DNA of 64,000 nucleotides from Allomuricauda sp. (lineage in GTDB: Bacteria > Bacteroidota > Bacteroidia > Flavobacteriales > Flavobacteriaceae). The notes below the pieces were generated by a model, which saw only the letters and a program-made list of their open reading frames with translations, did no database searches and was not told the origin of the DNA. The stretch is from positions 992,001 to 1,056,000 of the forward strand of contig NZ_JACESV010000001.1 of assembly GCF_013911645.1 (NCBI RefSeq). The letters run 5' to 3'. Positions 1-9,333 of this stretch are shown here, piece by piece (the stretch's first letter is position 1; each line of letters starts with the position of its first letter). The position numbers and the translations under genes are program-made.

Positions 1-1
1 G

Positions 2-454
2 AAAAACCTTATAGATATAAACCTAAATGGCACTTTTTTAGGCACCAAATATGGTATAAAAGGTATGAGGAAAACAGATGAAGGTGGTTCCATCATTAAC
101 TTCTCTTCCATTGAAGGACTTATCGGTGACCCCAATTTACCTGCGTATAACGCAAGTAAAGGCGGTGTTACCATTTTCACTAAATCTGCCGCCCTACATT
201 GTGCTAAACAAGGCTATGGCATCCGTATCAATTCTATCCATCCTGCTTATATCTGGACCCCAATGGTAGAGAATTTTCTCAAGGCTCAAGGTGACGTAGA
301 AGAAGGCAAAAAACAATTGGAAAGTTTACATCCAATTGGTCATTTGGGAGAACCTGACGATATAGGGTACGGAGTTGTATATCTGGCCTCTGATGAATCC
401 AAATTTATGACCGGTTCCGAACTGGTTATCGATGGTGGCAATACCGCCCAATAA
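2..454 (+). CDS. Short-chain dehydrogenase/reductase (SDR), 5' end outside window
   Basis: This is the C-terminal part of a classical SDR oxidoreductase, an NAD(P)-dependent alcohol/ketone enzyme of the cytosol. The frame is open from base 2, so the Rossmann N-terminus with the cofactor glycine motif lies upstream of the window. Visible family features are the N-containing helix (NLNGTFLGTKYG), the catalytic Ser in NFSSIEG, the active-site YNASKGG (Tyr-x3-Lys), and the C-terminal GSELVIDGG typical of SDRs. An internal ATG at 65 is not a plausible start because homology continues upstream of it. It ends 22 bases before the stress-protein gene and may share its transcript. The substrate cannot be told; cyclopentanol- or 3-beta-hydroxysteroid-dehydrogenase-like members look similar. 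Confidence 0.9.
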   Translation, partial: KNLIDINLNGTFLGTKYGIKGMRKTDEGGSIINFSSIEGLIGDPNLPAYNASKGGVTIFTKSAALHCAKQGYGIRINSIHPAYIWTPMVENFLKAQGDVEEGKKQLESLHPIGHLGEPDDIGYGVVYLASDESKFMTGSELVIDGGNTAQ

Positions 455-476
455 GAAAAACAATAAAACTAAAATT

Positions 477-1313
477 ATGAAAAACATACTCGTACCTACC
501 GATTTCTCGAAAAACTGCACTAAAGCAGCAAATCTTGGTATCGAAATAGCCAAACTATACGATGCAGAGATACACTTTTTACATCAAATGACTACCCCTG
601 TTGATTGGGTAAAACTGGATAAACAAAAAGAAAAAAGGTATCCCGAAACTTTAAAGGAAATTGGAGTCGTTAAATCAAAATTGCGGGAACTGGAAAAAAA
701 GGCTGAGCACGAAGGTCTTAAATGTCGAACTTTTCTTCAATTTGATTCGGGACAGAAAGATATTTTAGAACATTCTGGTCATTTCCATCACGATTTCATC
801 GTTACCGGCAGCAGTGGAACCAAAGGTGTCATTAGAGAAATTACGGGTAGTAATGTTGAAAAAATAGTTCGAAAAGCCAATGCACCCATTATCGTTGTCA
901 AAGAAGAGGATGTAACGTTTCCCTTCAAGGACATTCTATTTGTTTCTTCTTTTGAAGAGGATGTCACGCATCCATTTCAAGAAATCTTGTCAATAGCCAA
1001 AAAATGCGATGCTAAAATCCATTTGTTACGAGTAAACACAGAAACTGACTTTAATAGCATAGAGCTTGGCTTAAATCCTGTAAAGGAATTTCTTGAAAAA
1101 TTCCCCAATCTGAAGAACTTCTCAATGAGCGTCCATAATGAGTCTTCCGTAGAGGCAGGCATCAATACATTTTTAAAACATCAGCCCGCAGATTTAATTG
1201 CAATGAGCACCCACGGAAAAACGGGATTTTTGAGCCTATTTTCAAAAAGTATTGCCGAAGGTGTTACAAACCATTCTTCTCTACCTGTAATGACCATACA
1301 TATTAAAAAATGA
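477..1313 (+). CDS. Universal stress protein, tandem UspA domains
   Basis: A cytosolic UspA-superfamily protein of about 278 residues with two tandem Usp domains. The first opens with MKNILVPTDFS and ends with the nucleotide-binding glycine pattern (GSSGTKG...GSNVEKIVRKANAPIIVVK). The second begins near FKDILFVSSFEED and ends with STHGKTGF...VTNHSSLPVMTIH. The frame is open to 432, but ATG 477 is preferred because it starts exactly at the conserved MKNILVP strand and lies just after the SDR stop. The stop overlaps the next start by 4 bases (ATGA), so the two genes are translationally coupled. Tandem Usp proteins bind ATP and act in stress tolerance. Here the gene heads a stress/nucleotide/copper cluster. 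Confidence 0.92.
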   Translation: MKNILVPTDFSKNCTKAANLGIEIAKLYDAEIHFLHQMTTPVDWVKLDKQKEKRYPETLKEIGVVKSKLRELEKKAEHEGLKCRTFLQFDSGQKDILEHSGHFHHDFIVTGSSGTKGVIREITGSNVEKIVRKANAPIIVVKEEDVTFPFKDILFVSSFEEDVTHPFQEILSIAKKCDAKIHLLRVNTETDFNSIELGLNPVKEFLEKFPNLKNFSMSVHNESSVEAGINTFLKHQPADLIAMSTHGKTGFLSLFSKSIAEGVTNHSSLPVMTIHIKK

Positions 1314-2152
1314 AAAATCCAATCAACATAGTAAAGTATTCAGGTGATGTGGTAGCCTTTGATGTAGATAAGCTTATCAATTCCTTAAGGCGTTCACAAG
1401 CGAGCGAAGAATTAATTCAGCAAATAGTTGAACAAGTCGAAGGTCAACTCTATGATGGAATTACCACAAAAAAAATCTATCAGATGGCATTTAAAATGCT
1501 TAAGCGTAAATCTCGTGTAAGTGCCTCAAAATACAAGCTAAAAAAAGCGATAATGGAATTAGGGCCATCAGGATTTCCTTTTGAAAAATTTGTTGGTAAG
1601 ATTTTAGAGATGGAAGGCTTTAGCACAAATGTGGGAGTTATTGTTCAAGGTAATTGTGTACAGCACGAAGTTGATGTTATCGCCCAAAAAGAAAACAAAC
1701 ACTATATGATTGAATGCAAATACCATAGCGACCAAGGCAGATTTTGTAATGTAAAAATCCCATTATATATCCATTCACGGTTTTTGGACGTAGAAAAGCA
1801 ATGGGAACACCAAAAAGGTCACGAGGCTAAACTTCATAAAGGAGCTGTGTACACCAATACGCGTTTCACAACCGATGCCATTCAGTACGGGAAATGTGTT
1901 GGAATGCTTTTAAGCAGTTGGGATTATCCAAGAGGAAATGGTCTCAAGGACAGAATAGATAAATCTGGGCTACATCCCTTAACCGCTTTAACAACACTTA
2001 CTAAAGCTGAAAAAACAAAATTATTAGATGAAGGCATCGTACTCTGTAAAGAGCTTCACGAAACCCCAAAAATTTTAGAACAAGTAGGAGTGCCAAAATC
2101 AAGACACAAAAAGGTTCTCGAAGATTCAAGAGAATTATGTGGAATTCATTAG
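1310..2152 (+). CDS. ATP-cone domain plus PD-(D/E)xK nuclease-fold protein
   Basis: A 280-residue protein with two parts. Residues about 1-90 look like an ATP-cone (a nucleotide-sensing domain as in ribonucleotide reductase and NrdR), seen as IVKYSGDVVAFDVDKLINSLRRS followed by helices. Residues about 95-190 resemble an Mrr-like restriction endonuclease fold: PFEKFVGKILEMEGF, then HEVDVIAQ and YMIECKYH, giving the D...ExK catalytic pattern. The C-terminal part is helical and may be helix-hairpin-helix-like. The gene is coupled to the stress protein by a 4-base overlap. Family relatives occur next to Usp and beta-CASP genes in other Bacteroidota. Whether it cuts DNA is inference; a role as nucleotide-sensing DNA-binding protein is equally possible. 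Confidence 0.8.
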   Translation: MKNPINIVKYSGDVVAFDVDKLINSLRRSQASEELIQQIVEQVEGQLYDGITTKKIYQMAFKMLKRKSRVSASKYKLKKAIMELGPSGFPFEKFVGKILEMEGFSTNVGVIVQGNCVQHEVDVIAQKENKHYMIECKYHSDQGRFCNVKIPLYIHSRFLDVEKQWEHQKGHEAKLHKGAVYTNTRFTTDAIQYGKCVGMLLSSWDYPRGNGLKDRIDKSGLHPLTALTTLTKAEKTKLLDEGIVLCKELHETPKILEQVGVPKSRHKKVLEDSRELCGIH

Positions 2153-2190
2153 AGCACTACTTAAATTTTTAATCTAAATAAATAGGACAA

Positions 2191-2445
2191 ATGAAAACAG
2201 AAGAACTGAAAGAACAGAACCGTATAGATTTAGAGCCATTTTACCAAGCATTGGAAGATGATTCTAAACTACTTGAAGAAGCCCTCGAAATATTATTGGG
2301 TATGGTACACTTCGAGCCTAAATCCGTAAAGAAGTTGGCACTCGTAATAAAAGAGGATTCCCGCAATCTATATAACGAAATAGCGGAATTGAGCAAATCG
2401 AACCAAGACAAAGGAAATACGCCTTCCTGTTGTGGTGGACATTAA
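2191..2445 (+). CDS. Small helical protein with C-terminal CCGGH
   Basis: An 84-residue protein that I do not recognise. It is acidic and predicted largely helical, and ends in SCCGGH, a tail that could bind a soft metal such as copper, which would fit the CopB gene a few kilobases downstream. It lies 38 bases after the ATP-cone gene and 14 bases before the beta-CASP gene, on the same strand, so it is probably in the same operon. Codon use and a clean ATG start support a real gene. The function is unknown. Confidence 0.7.
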   Translation: MKTEELKEQNRIDLEPFYQALEDDSKLLEEALEILLGMVHFEPKSVKKLALVIKEDSRNLYNEIAELSKSNQDKGNTPSCCGGH

Positions 2446-2459
2446 TAAATACTATAACG

Positions 2460-3836
2460 ATGAAAAACAAAAAAATAAACATCCACTTTTTGGGAGCGGC
2501 AGGCACCGTGACTGGCTCAAAATATTTGGTGGATACAGGAGATAGAAAGATACTTATAGACTGTGGCCTCTTCCAAGGGTTAAAGGAATTACGCCTTAAA
2601 AACTGGGAGTACCCACCTGTTAATGTAGGTGATATTGATGCTGTTTTGCTTACCCACGGTCATATGGACCATACAGGTTATTTACCCAGATTGGTAAAAC
2701 AAGGCTTCAATGGTCCCATTTATGGTACGAATCCTACTTTGGACATTGCAAAAATCATTTTGAATGATAGTGCAAAAATACAGGAGCAAGAAGCCGAACG
2801 TGCCAATAAGGAAGGCTATTCCAAACATAGTCCCGCAGAACCATTATACGATTTAAAGGATGTAGAAAAAACTATCCCACACTTTAAAGGAATTCCACAA
2901 TCACAATGGATTCCGTTATTTGATGGTATTAGGGCTCGCTTCCAATACAACGGACATATTCTGGGTGCAACCTATATTGAGTTGGATGTGCACGGAAAAC
3001 GTTTTGTCTTTTCAGGAGACATTGGTAGAACCAATGATTTATTGCTCTATCCACCCCTTAAACCAAAAAAAGCGGATGTGCTTTTCATTGAATCCACTTA
3101 TGGTGGAAGGTTTCATCCCGATGAAATAGAAGCACTTCCACATATTGAAAAATTAGTAAATGATACCATCAACAGAGATGGTAGCTTATTTGTCCCAAGC
3201 TTTTCGGTAGAACGTGCCCAGCTAATGATGCTCATCTTTTGGAAATTATTGAAAGAAAAGAAAATCCCCAGAGTACAAATGATTATGGACAGCCCGATGG
3301 GTGCCAACGTATTGGAACTGTTTCATAGAACTCGGGATTGGCACAGATTGGAAGACAACGAATGTGACGAAATGTGCTCACACTTTACAGTTGTTAGCAG
3401 TTATCGTGAAACAATGGAATTAAGAACAGATTACAAACCAAAAATCGTGATTGCAGGAAGCGGAATGCTCACAGGGGGAAGAATGCTAAACTATCTTGAA
3501 ACACAGGCACAAAATCCAAATAACACCTTACTTTTTGTAGGCTATCAAGCTGAAGGCACTCGTGGCAGAAAATTATTGGAAGGTGAAAAAGAACTAAAAG
3601 TATATGGAAAATGGGTGCCGTTTAAAATGCAAGTAGTAGAAATTGAAGGGCTTTCGGCACACGCAGACCACGCAGAACTTATGGACTGGATGGATAAGAT
3701 AAAAAACAAACCCGAACGTATTTTCATTGTACACGGTGAAAAAGAGAGTGCAGAAGCATTGCAAAAAGGCATCAAGGAAACCTATGGGTGGGATGCAGAA
3801 ATTCCGCAATTATACACCATCGAAGAAATAGAATAA
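2460..3836 (+). CDS. Beta-CASP metallo-beta-lactamase (RNA-processing type)
   Basis: A 458-residue MBL-fold hydrolase of the beta-CASP family, typically a zinc-dependent endo/exoribonuclease of the YSH1/RMM type. Motif 2 is THGHMDH at about residues 65-71. The N-terminal strand is HFLGAAGTVTGSKYLV and motif 3 lies in NGHILGATYIELDV. A further zinc ligand is in FSGDIGR, the beta-CASP insert includes VPSFSVERAQ, and later motifs are GSGMLTGGR and GLSAHADHAEL. The ATG at 2460 was chosen because the ten extra upstream residues are not family-like. It lies inside the stress/nucleotide operon. A function in RNA turnover under stress is inferred from the family only. Confidence 0.9.
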   Translation: MKNKKINIHFLGAAGTVTGSKYLVDTGDRKILIDCGLFQGLKELRLKNWEYPPVNVGDIDAVLLTHGHMDHTGYLPRLVKQGFNGPIYGTNPTLDIAKIILNDSAKIQEQEAERANKEGYSKHSPAEPLYDLKDVEKTIPHFKGIPQSQWIPLFDGIRARFQYNGHILGATYIELDVHGKRFVFSGDIGRTNDLLLYPPLKPKKADVLFIESTYGGRFHPDEIEALPHIEKLVNDTINRDGSLFVPSFSVERAQLMMLIFWKLLKEKKIPRVQMIMDSPMGANVLELFHRTRDWHRLEDNECDEMCSHFTVVSSYRETMELRTDYKPKIVIAGSGMLTGGRMLNYLETQAQNPNNTLLFVGYQAEGTRGRKLLEGEKELKVYGKWVPFKMQVVEIEGLSAHADHAELMDWMDKIKNKPERIFIVHGEKESAEALQKGIKETYGWDAEIPQLYTIEEIE

Positions 3837-3864
3837 ATCGAAAAATCACAACAACCAATAAAAT

Positions 3865-5367
3865 ATGGACACACACTCAAACATATTAAAATATAAACAT
3901 CTCGGAATCTATACCCAAAACGAAAATGTAGTGTATATGCGCGAAGATTGCCACGTCTGTATTTCAGAAGGGTTTGAGGCACTTACCCGAATAAGAATAT
4001 CCAATGCAAATACATCAATCGTAGCAAGTCTTAATGTCCTGAATTCTGATATTCTGTTGCCTAATGAAATCGGACTATCAGATGCTGCCGCGAAAAAACT
4101 CAATGTTTCCCCAAACGATACATTATATGTTTCCCATTTAGAGCCTATTGAATCCTTAAGCCACGTCAGGGCAAAAATCTATAACAAAAAACTGGATTAT
4201 AAGGCCTATAACAACATCATAACCGATATCGTGGAAGGCGATTATTCCAACATCCACCTTTCGGCATTTATTACTGCCTGTGCTGGCGACCGAATGGATA
4301 TTGATGAAATATCCGACCTAACGAAAGCAATGATTGCTTCCGGAAAGCAACTGAACTGGAACAAGGATATCGTGGTCGACAAACATTGTATTGGCGGATT
4401 GCCTGGCAATAGGACAACACCATTGGTAGTTGCCATTGTTGCCGCGTATGGGCTTACTATGCCAAAAACATCCTCACGGGCAATCACTTCGCCAGCAGGC
4501 ACAGCAGATACAATGGAAGTACTGACCAATGTTACGCTCTCTTCCGAGGAAATAAAGACCGTAGTAGAAAAAGAAGGCGGATGTTTTGTTTGGGGCGGTA
4601 CAGCGCAGTTAAGTCCTGCCGATGATGTGCTCATTAAAATTGAAAAAGCCTTGGATATTGATAGCGAAGGTCAGCTCATCGCTTCAGTACTCTCTAAAAA
4701 GGCAGCAGCTGGTTCTACTCACGTGGTCATTGATATTCCCGTGGGAGAAACCGCCAAGGTTCGCAGTACCGAAATGGCAGAAAAACTAAAAAATCATATG
4801 GAAACCGTTGGAACTGCTGTTGGGTTGAATGTAAAAGTTGTAGTTACGGATGGCACGCAGCCTGTTGGAAGGGGTATCGGTCCAACTTTAGAAGCCATAG
4901 ATATATTAAAAGTTTTGAAAAATGAGGAAGATGCACCTAAAGACTTAACAGAAAGAGCATTGCTTTTAGCTACTGAACTATTAGAACTTTCTGGAAAAGT
5001 AGAAAAAGGAAAGGGACAGGAAACCGCACATAAAATTCTCAAATCTGGAAAAGCATATGAAAAATTCGTAGCCATTTGTAAGGCGCAAGGTCAATTTTCA
5101 AAACCAGTTTTAGCACCTTATAAAATTGAAATTAAAGCTGAAAAGTCAGGCGTTTTGCAACGAATTGATAACCGTAAAATTGCAAAACTGGCCAAGCTTT
5201 CTGGAGCACCACAATCTAAATCGGCAGGGATTCTTCTAAATGTGCATTTGGGAGAACAAATCGAAGAGAACCAACTGCTTTATACCATATATGCTGAATC
5301 CAAAGGTGAACTTAATTATGCCTTGGAATATGAAAACAACCATAACGACATCATAACTATAAATTAA
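3865..5367 (+). CDS. AMP phosphorylase-like (thymidine phosphorylase family, long form)
   Basis: At 500 residues this is longer than bacterial thymidine phosphorylase (about 440). It has the N-terminal extension of about 85 residues seen in archaeal AMP phosphorylases. The phosphate/nucleoside-binding segment reads KHCIGGLPGNRTT at about residues 173-185, the AMP phosphorylase form rather than the KHSTGGVGD of thymidine phosphorylases. Other family blocks are TSSRAITSPAGTADTMEVL, KKAAAGSTHVVIDIPVG and GTQPVGRGIGP. The expected reaction is AMP plus phosphate to adenine plus ribose 1,5-bisphosphate. The next gene is a PRPP synthetase, so nucleotide/ribose-phosphate cycling is likely. No RuBisCO or ribose-1,5-bisphosphate isomerase is visible here. 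The specificity is inferred from motifs. Confidence 0.87.
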   Translation: MDTHSNILKYKHLGIYTQNENVVYMREDCHVCISEGFEALTRIRISNANTSIVASLNVLNSDILLPNEIGLSDAAAKKLNVSPNDTLYVSHLEPIESLSHVRAKIYNKKLDYKAYNNIITDIVEGDYSNIHLSAFITACAGDRMDIDEISDLTKAMIASGKQLNWNKDIVVDKHCIGGLPGNRTTPLVVAIVAAYGLTMPKTSSRAITSPAGTADTMEVLTNVTLSSEEIKTVVEKEGGCFVWGGTAQLSPADDVLIKIEKALDIDSEGQLIASVLSKKAAAGSTHVVIDIPVGETAKVRSTEMAEKLKNHMETVGTAVGLNVKVVVTDGTQPVGRGIGPTLEAIDILKVLKNEEDAPKDLTERALLLATELLELSGKVEKGKGQETAHKILKSGKAYEKFVAICKAQGQFSKPVLAPYKIEIKAEKSGVLQRIDNRKIAKLAKLSGAPQSKSAGILLNVHLGEQIEENQLLYTIYAESKGELNYALEYENNHNDIITIN

Positions 5368-5377
5368 AGAACATACT

Positions 5378-6271
5378 ATGAAAACAATATTATTCAGTCT
5401 TCCCGGAAATGAAGAACTCACAGAACTAATGGCTACAAAAATGGATGCTGAAGTGGGTCAAGCCACATTAAGGAAATTCCCTGACGGGGAATCATACACG
5501 CGCATATTGTCTGATGTTAAAGATAAATGTGTGGTACTGGTATGCACCTTGCACGAACCGGACGAAAAACTGTTGTCACTATATTTTTTAAGCCACACAG
5601 CCAAATCATTAGGAGCTATGTGTACCTGTTTGGTAGCACCCTATTTGGCGTATATGCGGCAGGACAAAGTATTTAATGAAGGAGAAGGAGTGACTTCCGG
5701 TTTCTTCGGAAAATTGATTTCTGGTTTCGCCGATAGCATTACCACAGTTGACCCTCACTTGCACAGAATTAGTTCGTTGGGAGAAGTGTATCAAATTCCA
5801 AATAAAGTGATTCACGCTGCCGACGCAATTTCAGAATGGATTAAAGAAAATATCGAAAACCCGGTACTTATCGGACCTGATTCTGAAAGTGAACAATGGG
5901 TATCAGAAGTCGCCAAAAATGCAGGAGCACCATTTACGGTATTACAAAAGGTGCGTCACGGTGACCGTGATGTAGAAGTCTCTGTTCCCGATGTGGATAT
6001 ATATAAAGATGCTACACCCATTTTGGTAGATGATATTATTTCCACAGCCCGAACAATGATTGAAACCGTACAACATCTTAAAAAAGCAGGAATGAAACCA
6101 CCTATTTGTGTAGGCATTCACGCCGTTTTTTCAGGAAATGCCTATCAAGATTTATTGGATTCCGGAGTAGAAAAAATAGTGACTTGTAATACCATCCCAC
6201 ACTCTTCAAATGGAATAGATTTAAGTGATATTATGGCAAAAGAGGTAAAAAAATTAATGCACCATATATGA
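5378..6271 (+). CDS. prs: Ribose-phosphate pyrophosphokinase (PRPP synthetase), short form
   Basis: A 297-residue enzyme making PRPP and AMP from ribose 5-phosphate and ATP. The N-terminus carries RKFPDGESY. The ATP-binding region has YLAYMRQDKVFNEGEGVTS and the ribose-phosphate loop reads LVDDIISTARTM, the PRPP-binding signature. The catalytic loop has a Lys-Val-Arg (QKVRHGDRD). The length and sequence are closer to archaeal-type PRPP synthetases than to the longer bacterial housekeeping form, so it is probably an accessory copy. It starts 10 bases after the AMP phosphorylase-like gene and its stop overlaps the next gene by 4 bases. Its AMP product would be the substrate of the neighbouring phosphorylase. 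Confidence 0.9.
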   Translation: MKTILFSLPGNEELTELMATKMDAEVGQATLRKFPDGESYTRILSDVKDKCVVLVCTLHEPDEKLLSLYFLSHTAKSLGAMCTCLVAPYLAYMRQDKVFNEGEGVTSGFFGKLISGFADSITTVDPHLHRISSLGEVYQIPNKVIHAADAISEWIKENIENPVLIGPDSESEQWVSEVAKNAGAPFTVLQKVRHGDRDVEVSVPDVDIYKDATPILVDDIISTARTMIETVQHLKKAGMKPPICVGIHAVFSGNAYQDLLDSGVEKIVTCNTIPHSSNGIDLSDIMAKEVKKLMHHI

Positions 6272-6912
6272 AAAAACAAGGCTTTATAGTACTAATCACT
6301 TTATTCAGCATCACAATGACTGGACAAACTGAAATGCTTATTGGGCAGATTTCAGGTAGAGTTGTTGTTCGAGAAAATTTTGATGAAGAAGGCTCTTTTT
6401 TAAACAAACAAACTTTTGAAGCTGGTGAAACAATAAAGAAAAATGGATACTATGAAATTGAGGTGGTTACGGAATTGTTCGATGAAGACAAAAAATCGAC
6501 CGATAAATACACCACAACTTATCGTTGCAAGCCTGATGAAGCAAGTATAATGGTAATGGCTTTCCCGTTTTCCAGCCCAAAATCAAAGGAGACCGAAATT
6601 AATACCACCTCTAAAAAATTTAAAGACCTCTATGATTTGGACAATCTTGAAGATATAGAATTAGAAATGAGTTTTGATTCGGGCTTGTTGAATTTTTTTG
6701 GCTCAAAAAGTACCATAAAAATTTACGACCGAAAATTTAATAATAGCGAAAATAATATTAATTCAAAAATTAACATTAAGGCCTATGCCTTGGGAATTCG
6801 CATTAAGCAACTCAATTATACTGTTAACGAGAAATTAAATGCACAAGGTCTATTGACCTTTCAAAAATTTACCGAAGAAGACAACAGTTATTTTACAATG
6901 ACTTATAAATAA
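6268..6912 (+). CDS. Exported protein of unknown function
   Basis: A 214-residue protein that I do not recognise. The first 20 or so residues (Lys-rich start, then GFIVLITLFSITMTG) look like a Sec signal peptide, so the mature part is probably periplasmic. The rest is rich in charged residues and beta-strand-like segments, with one central FDSGLLNFFGSKST stretch and no cysteine pair. It is coupled to the PRPP synthetase gene by an ATGA overlap and followed six bases later by another small gene, so it is part of the same operon. Confidence 0.7.
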   Translation: MKKQGFIVLITLFSITMTGQTEMLIGQISGRVVVRENFDEEGSFLNKQTFEAGETIKKNGYYEIEVVTELFDEDKKSTDKYTTTYRCKPDEASIMVMAFPFSSPKSKETEINTTSKKFKDLYDLDNLEDIELEMSFDSGLLNFFGSKSTIKIYDRKFNNSENNINSKINIKAYALGIRIKQLNYTVNEKLNAQGLLTFQKFTEEDNSYFTMTYK

Positions 6913-6918
6913 AAATAA

Positions 6919-7212
6919 ATGAAAAATTATAACACCCTTTCAGAAGCTATTAACGATTTGCAGACAAACGAATACCCTTATGATTTCAACTTAAAACCTG
7001 AATGTCTGGAATGTGCTTCCCTGAAAATTGAGATTCGACCAGAAGATTTTAAAGTGGATAAAATATATCGCTTTGAAGGAATGAGCAGTACCGATGATAA
7101 CAGCATTTTATATGCAATATCTTCCAAAAAAGAGCTTAAAGGTCTTTTAGTAGATGCTTATGGCGTCTATGCCGAAAACATATCGGAAGCAATGAGAAAA
7201 AAATTACGATAA
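6919..7212 (+). CDS. Small conserved-type protein, unknown
   Basis: A 97-residue cytosolic protein. It begins MKNYNTLSEAINDL and contains DFNLKPECLECASL and YAISSKKELKGLLVDAYGVY. From memory, such small proteins are common in Bacteroidota and are sometimes labelled as phosphoribosylpyrophosphate-synthetase related because of their neighbours, but nothing in the sequence shows an enzyme. It lies 6 bases after the exported unknown and 18 bases before copB, on the same strand. Confidence 0.75.
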   Translation: MKNYNTLSEAINDLQTNEYPYDFNLKPECLECASLKIEIRPEDFKVDKIYRFEGMSSTDDNSILYAISSKKELKGLLVDAYGVYAENISEAMRKKLR

Positions 7213-7230
7213 CACTTAAACAAGACAATA

Positions 7231-9333
7231 ATGGAAAATCACGAACACCACAATCACGAAGAAATGGACCATTCAAAAATGGACCACTCTAAGAAAAAAC
7301 AAAAAAAAGCAGACCATTCTAAAATGAATCATGGAGATGGAGACCATTCAGGTCACAATCCGGGACACGGTCAAATGGGTCACGACCATCATAAAATGAT
7401 GATTGCAGACTTTAGAAAACGGTTTTGGGTAACACTTGTGCTTACCATTCCCATATTGTTTTTCTCGCCAATGATTCAGGAATTTTTTGGTTATGAATTT
7501 TTACTTCCAGGAAATCCATATATCCTTTTTGCACTTTCCACTGTTGTATATTTTTATGGTGGTTGGCCATTTTTAAAAGGGTTTTGGTCTGAAGTCAAAA
7601 AAGGTGCACCAGGAATGATGACTTTGATTTCTATGGCAATTTCTGTAGCATATTTTTATAGTACTGCTACCGTTTTTGGTTTAAGAGGTGAAGACTTTTT
7701 CTGGGAACTATCAACACTTATATCCATAATGTTGCTTGGCCATTGGATAGAAATGAAAAGTGTGTTAGGTGCGTCAAAAGCCTTACAGTTGTTGGTGAGT
7801 ATGATGCCTGCAGAAGCGCATAGGGTAAAAGGCGACACCATAGAAGACATCCCTCTCGAAGATTTACTGAAGGATGATGTGATTTTGGTAAAACCAGGTG
7901 AAAAAGTTCCGGCTGACGGAATAATAGTAGACGGTTCCAGTTACCTAAATGAATCTATGCTCACAGGTGAATCTAAACCTGTAAAAAAAGATGAAAACGA
8001 TAAGGTTATTGGTGGTTCGGTAAATGGCAATAGTACCTTAAAAGTAAAAGTTGAACATACTGGAAAGGATAGCTATCTCAACAAGGTTATCAAAATGGTT
8101 GAAGAAGCACAAAAAACCAAATCCAAGATGCAAAACCTTTCAGATAGGGCTGCAAAATGGTTAACCTATATCGCTTTGGCTATTGGTTTTGGAACATTAG
8201 CAGTATGGTTGATTTTAGGCTTTCCGTTTGTCTATGCTTTAGAAAGAATGGTTACCGTTATGGTTATTGCTTGTCCACACGCATTAGGGCTTGCTATTCC
8301 ATTGGTGGTTGCGATTTCTACGGCAGTATCTGCTCAAAATGGATTGCTTATTCGAAATAGAACTGCGTTTGAAGAGTCCAGAAAAATTTCAGCTTTGCTT
8401 TTTGATAAAACAGGAACACTAACCAAAGGTGATTTTGGTGTCACTCGAATCGAGTCTGTTAACGAGACTTATTCAACAGAGGAAATTTTAAGACTTTCAA
8501 GTGCATTGGAACAAAGTTCTGAACATCCAATAGCTGTTGGGATTATTAAAAAAGTAAAAGAAGATAACATAACCATTCCAAAACCTGAAAACTTTAATGC
8601 AATTACAGGTAAGGGTGTAGAGGCAAATGTTGAAGGCAAAGAAGTTAAGGTAGTAAGTCCTGGCTATTTAAGAGATGAAAAAATAGACATCCCAAAAGAC
8701 GCTTATAGTGATGCCGCTGAAACTGTCGTGTTTGTATTAATTGATGGGAAACTGGCAGGTTACATTGCGCTTGCTGATGAAATAAGACCGGAATCTGCCG
8801 AGGCAATCAAAATATTTAAAAAGAATAACATTAAAGTTCTAATGGCAACTGGCGATAATGAAAAAACCGCTAAGGCTGTGAGTGAAAAACTTGGATTGGA
8901 TGGTTACTACGCCGAGGTATTGCCACATCAAAAAGTTGAAATTGTAGAAGAGTTACAGAACAAAGGTGATTTTGTAGCTATGACGGGTGATGGTGTTAAT
9001 GATGCGCCCGCTCTCGCAAAAGCCGATGTAGGAATTGCAGTAGGCTCAGGTACAGATGTAGCAGCTGAAACTGCCGATATTATTCTGGTCAACAGTAATC
9101 CACAGGATATTGCCAATTTAATTCTCTTTGGGAAAGCCACCTACAATAAAATGATTCAGAATTTGATTTGGGCTACAGGATATAATGTCGTGGCTATTCC
9201 TTTAGCAGCCGGTGTATTATATTCTTCAGGTTTTGTTTTAGGTCCTGCGGTTGGTGCGGTATTTATGAGCTTAAGTACTATTATAGTAGCTATTAATGCG
9301 CAATTATTAAAGCGAAAAATCGGTAAAAAATAA
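7231..9333 (+). CDS. copB: Copper-translocating P-type ATPase, CopB type
   Basis: A 700-residue P1B-ATPase of the inner membrane that exports copper. The N-terminus (residues 1-60) is very rich in His and Met, with repeated DHSKM units, the metal-binding tail of CopB-type pumps. The membrane metal site is CPH (about residues 348-350), which marks the CopB/P1B-3 subgroup rather than the CPC of CopA. The actuator motif TGES is near 245, the phosphorylation site DKTGTL is near 392, and the hinge is TGDGVNDAPAL. The C-terminal membrane pair is complete. It is followed without any gap by an MFS exporter gene. No copper-sensing regulator is adjacent. Confidence 0.96.
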   Translation: MENHEHHNHEEMDHSKMDHSKKKQKKADHSKMNHGDGDHSGHNPGHGQMGHDHHKMMIADFRKRFWVTLVLTIPILFFSPMIQEFFGYEFLLPGNPYILFALSTVVYFYGGWPFLKGFWSEVKKGAPGMMTLISMAISVAYFYSTATVFGLRGEDFFWELSTLISIMLLGHWIEMKSVLGASKALQLLVSMMPAEAHRVKGDTIEDIPLEDLLKDDVILVKPGEKVPADGIIVDGSSYLNESMLTGESKPVKKDENDKVIGGSVNGNSTLKVKVEHTGKDSYLNKVIKMVEEAQKTKSKMQNLSDRAAKWLTYIALAIGFGTLAVWLILGFPFVYALERMVTVMVIACPHALGLAIPLVVAISTAVSAQNGLLIRNRTAFEESRKISALLFDKTGTLTKGDFGVTRIESVNETYSTEEILRLSSALEQSSEHPIAVGIIKKVKEDNITIPKPENFNAITGKGVEANVEGKEVKVVSPGYLRDEKIDIPKDAYSDAAETVVFVLIDGKLAGYIALADEIRPESAEAIKIFKKNNIKVLMATGDNEKTAKAVSEKLGLDGYYAEVLPHQKVEIVEELQNKGDFVAMTGDGVNDAPALAKADVGIAVGSGTDVAAETADIILVNSNPQDIANLILFGKATYNKMIQNLIWATGYNVVAIPLAAGVLYSSGFVLGPAVGAVFMSLSTIIVAINAQLLKRKIGKK

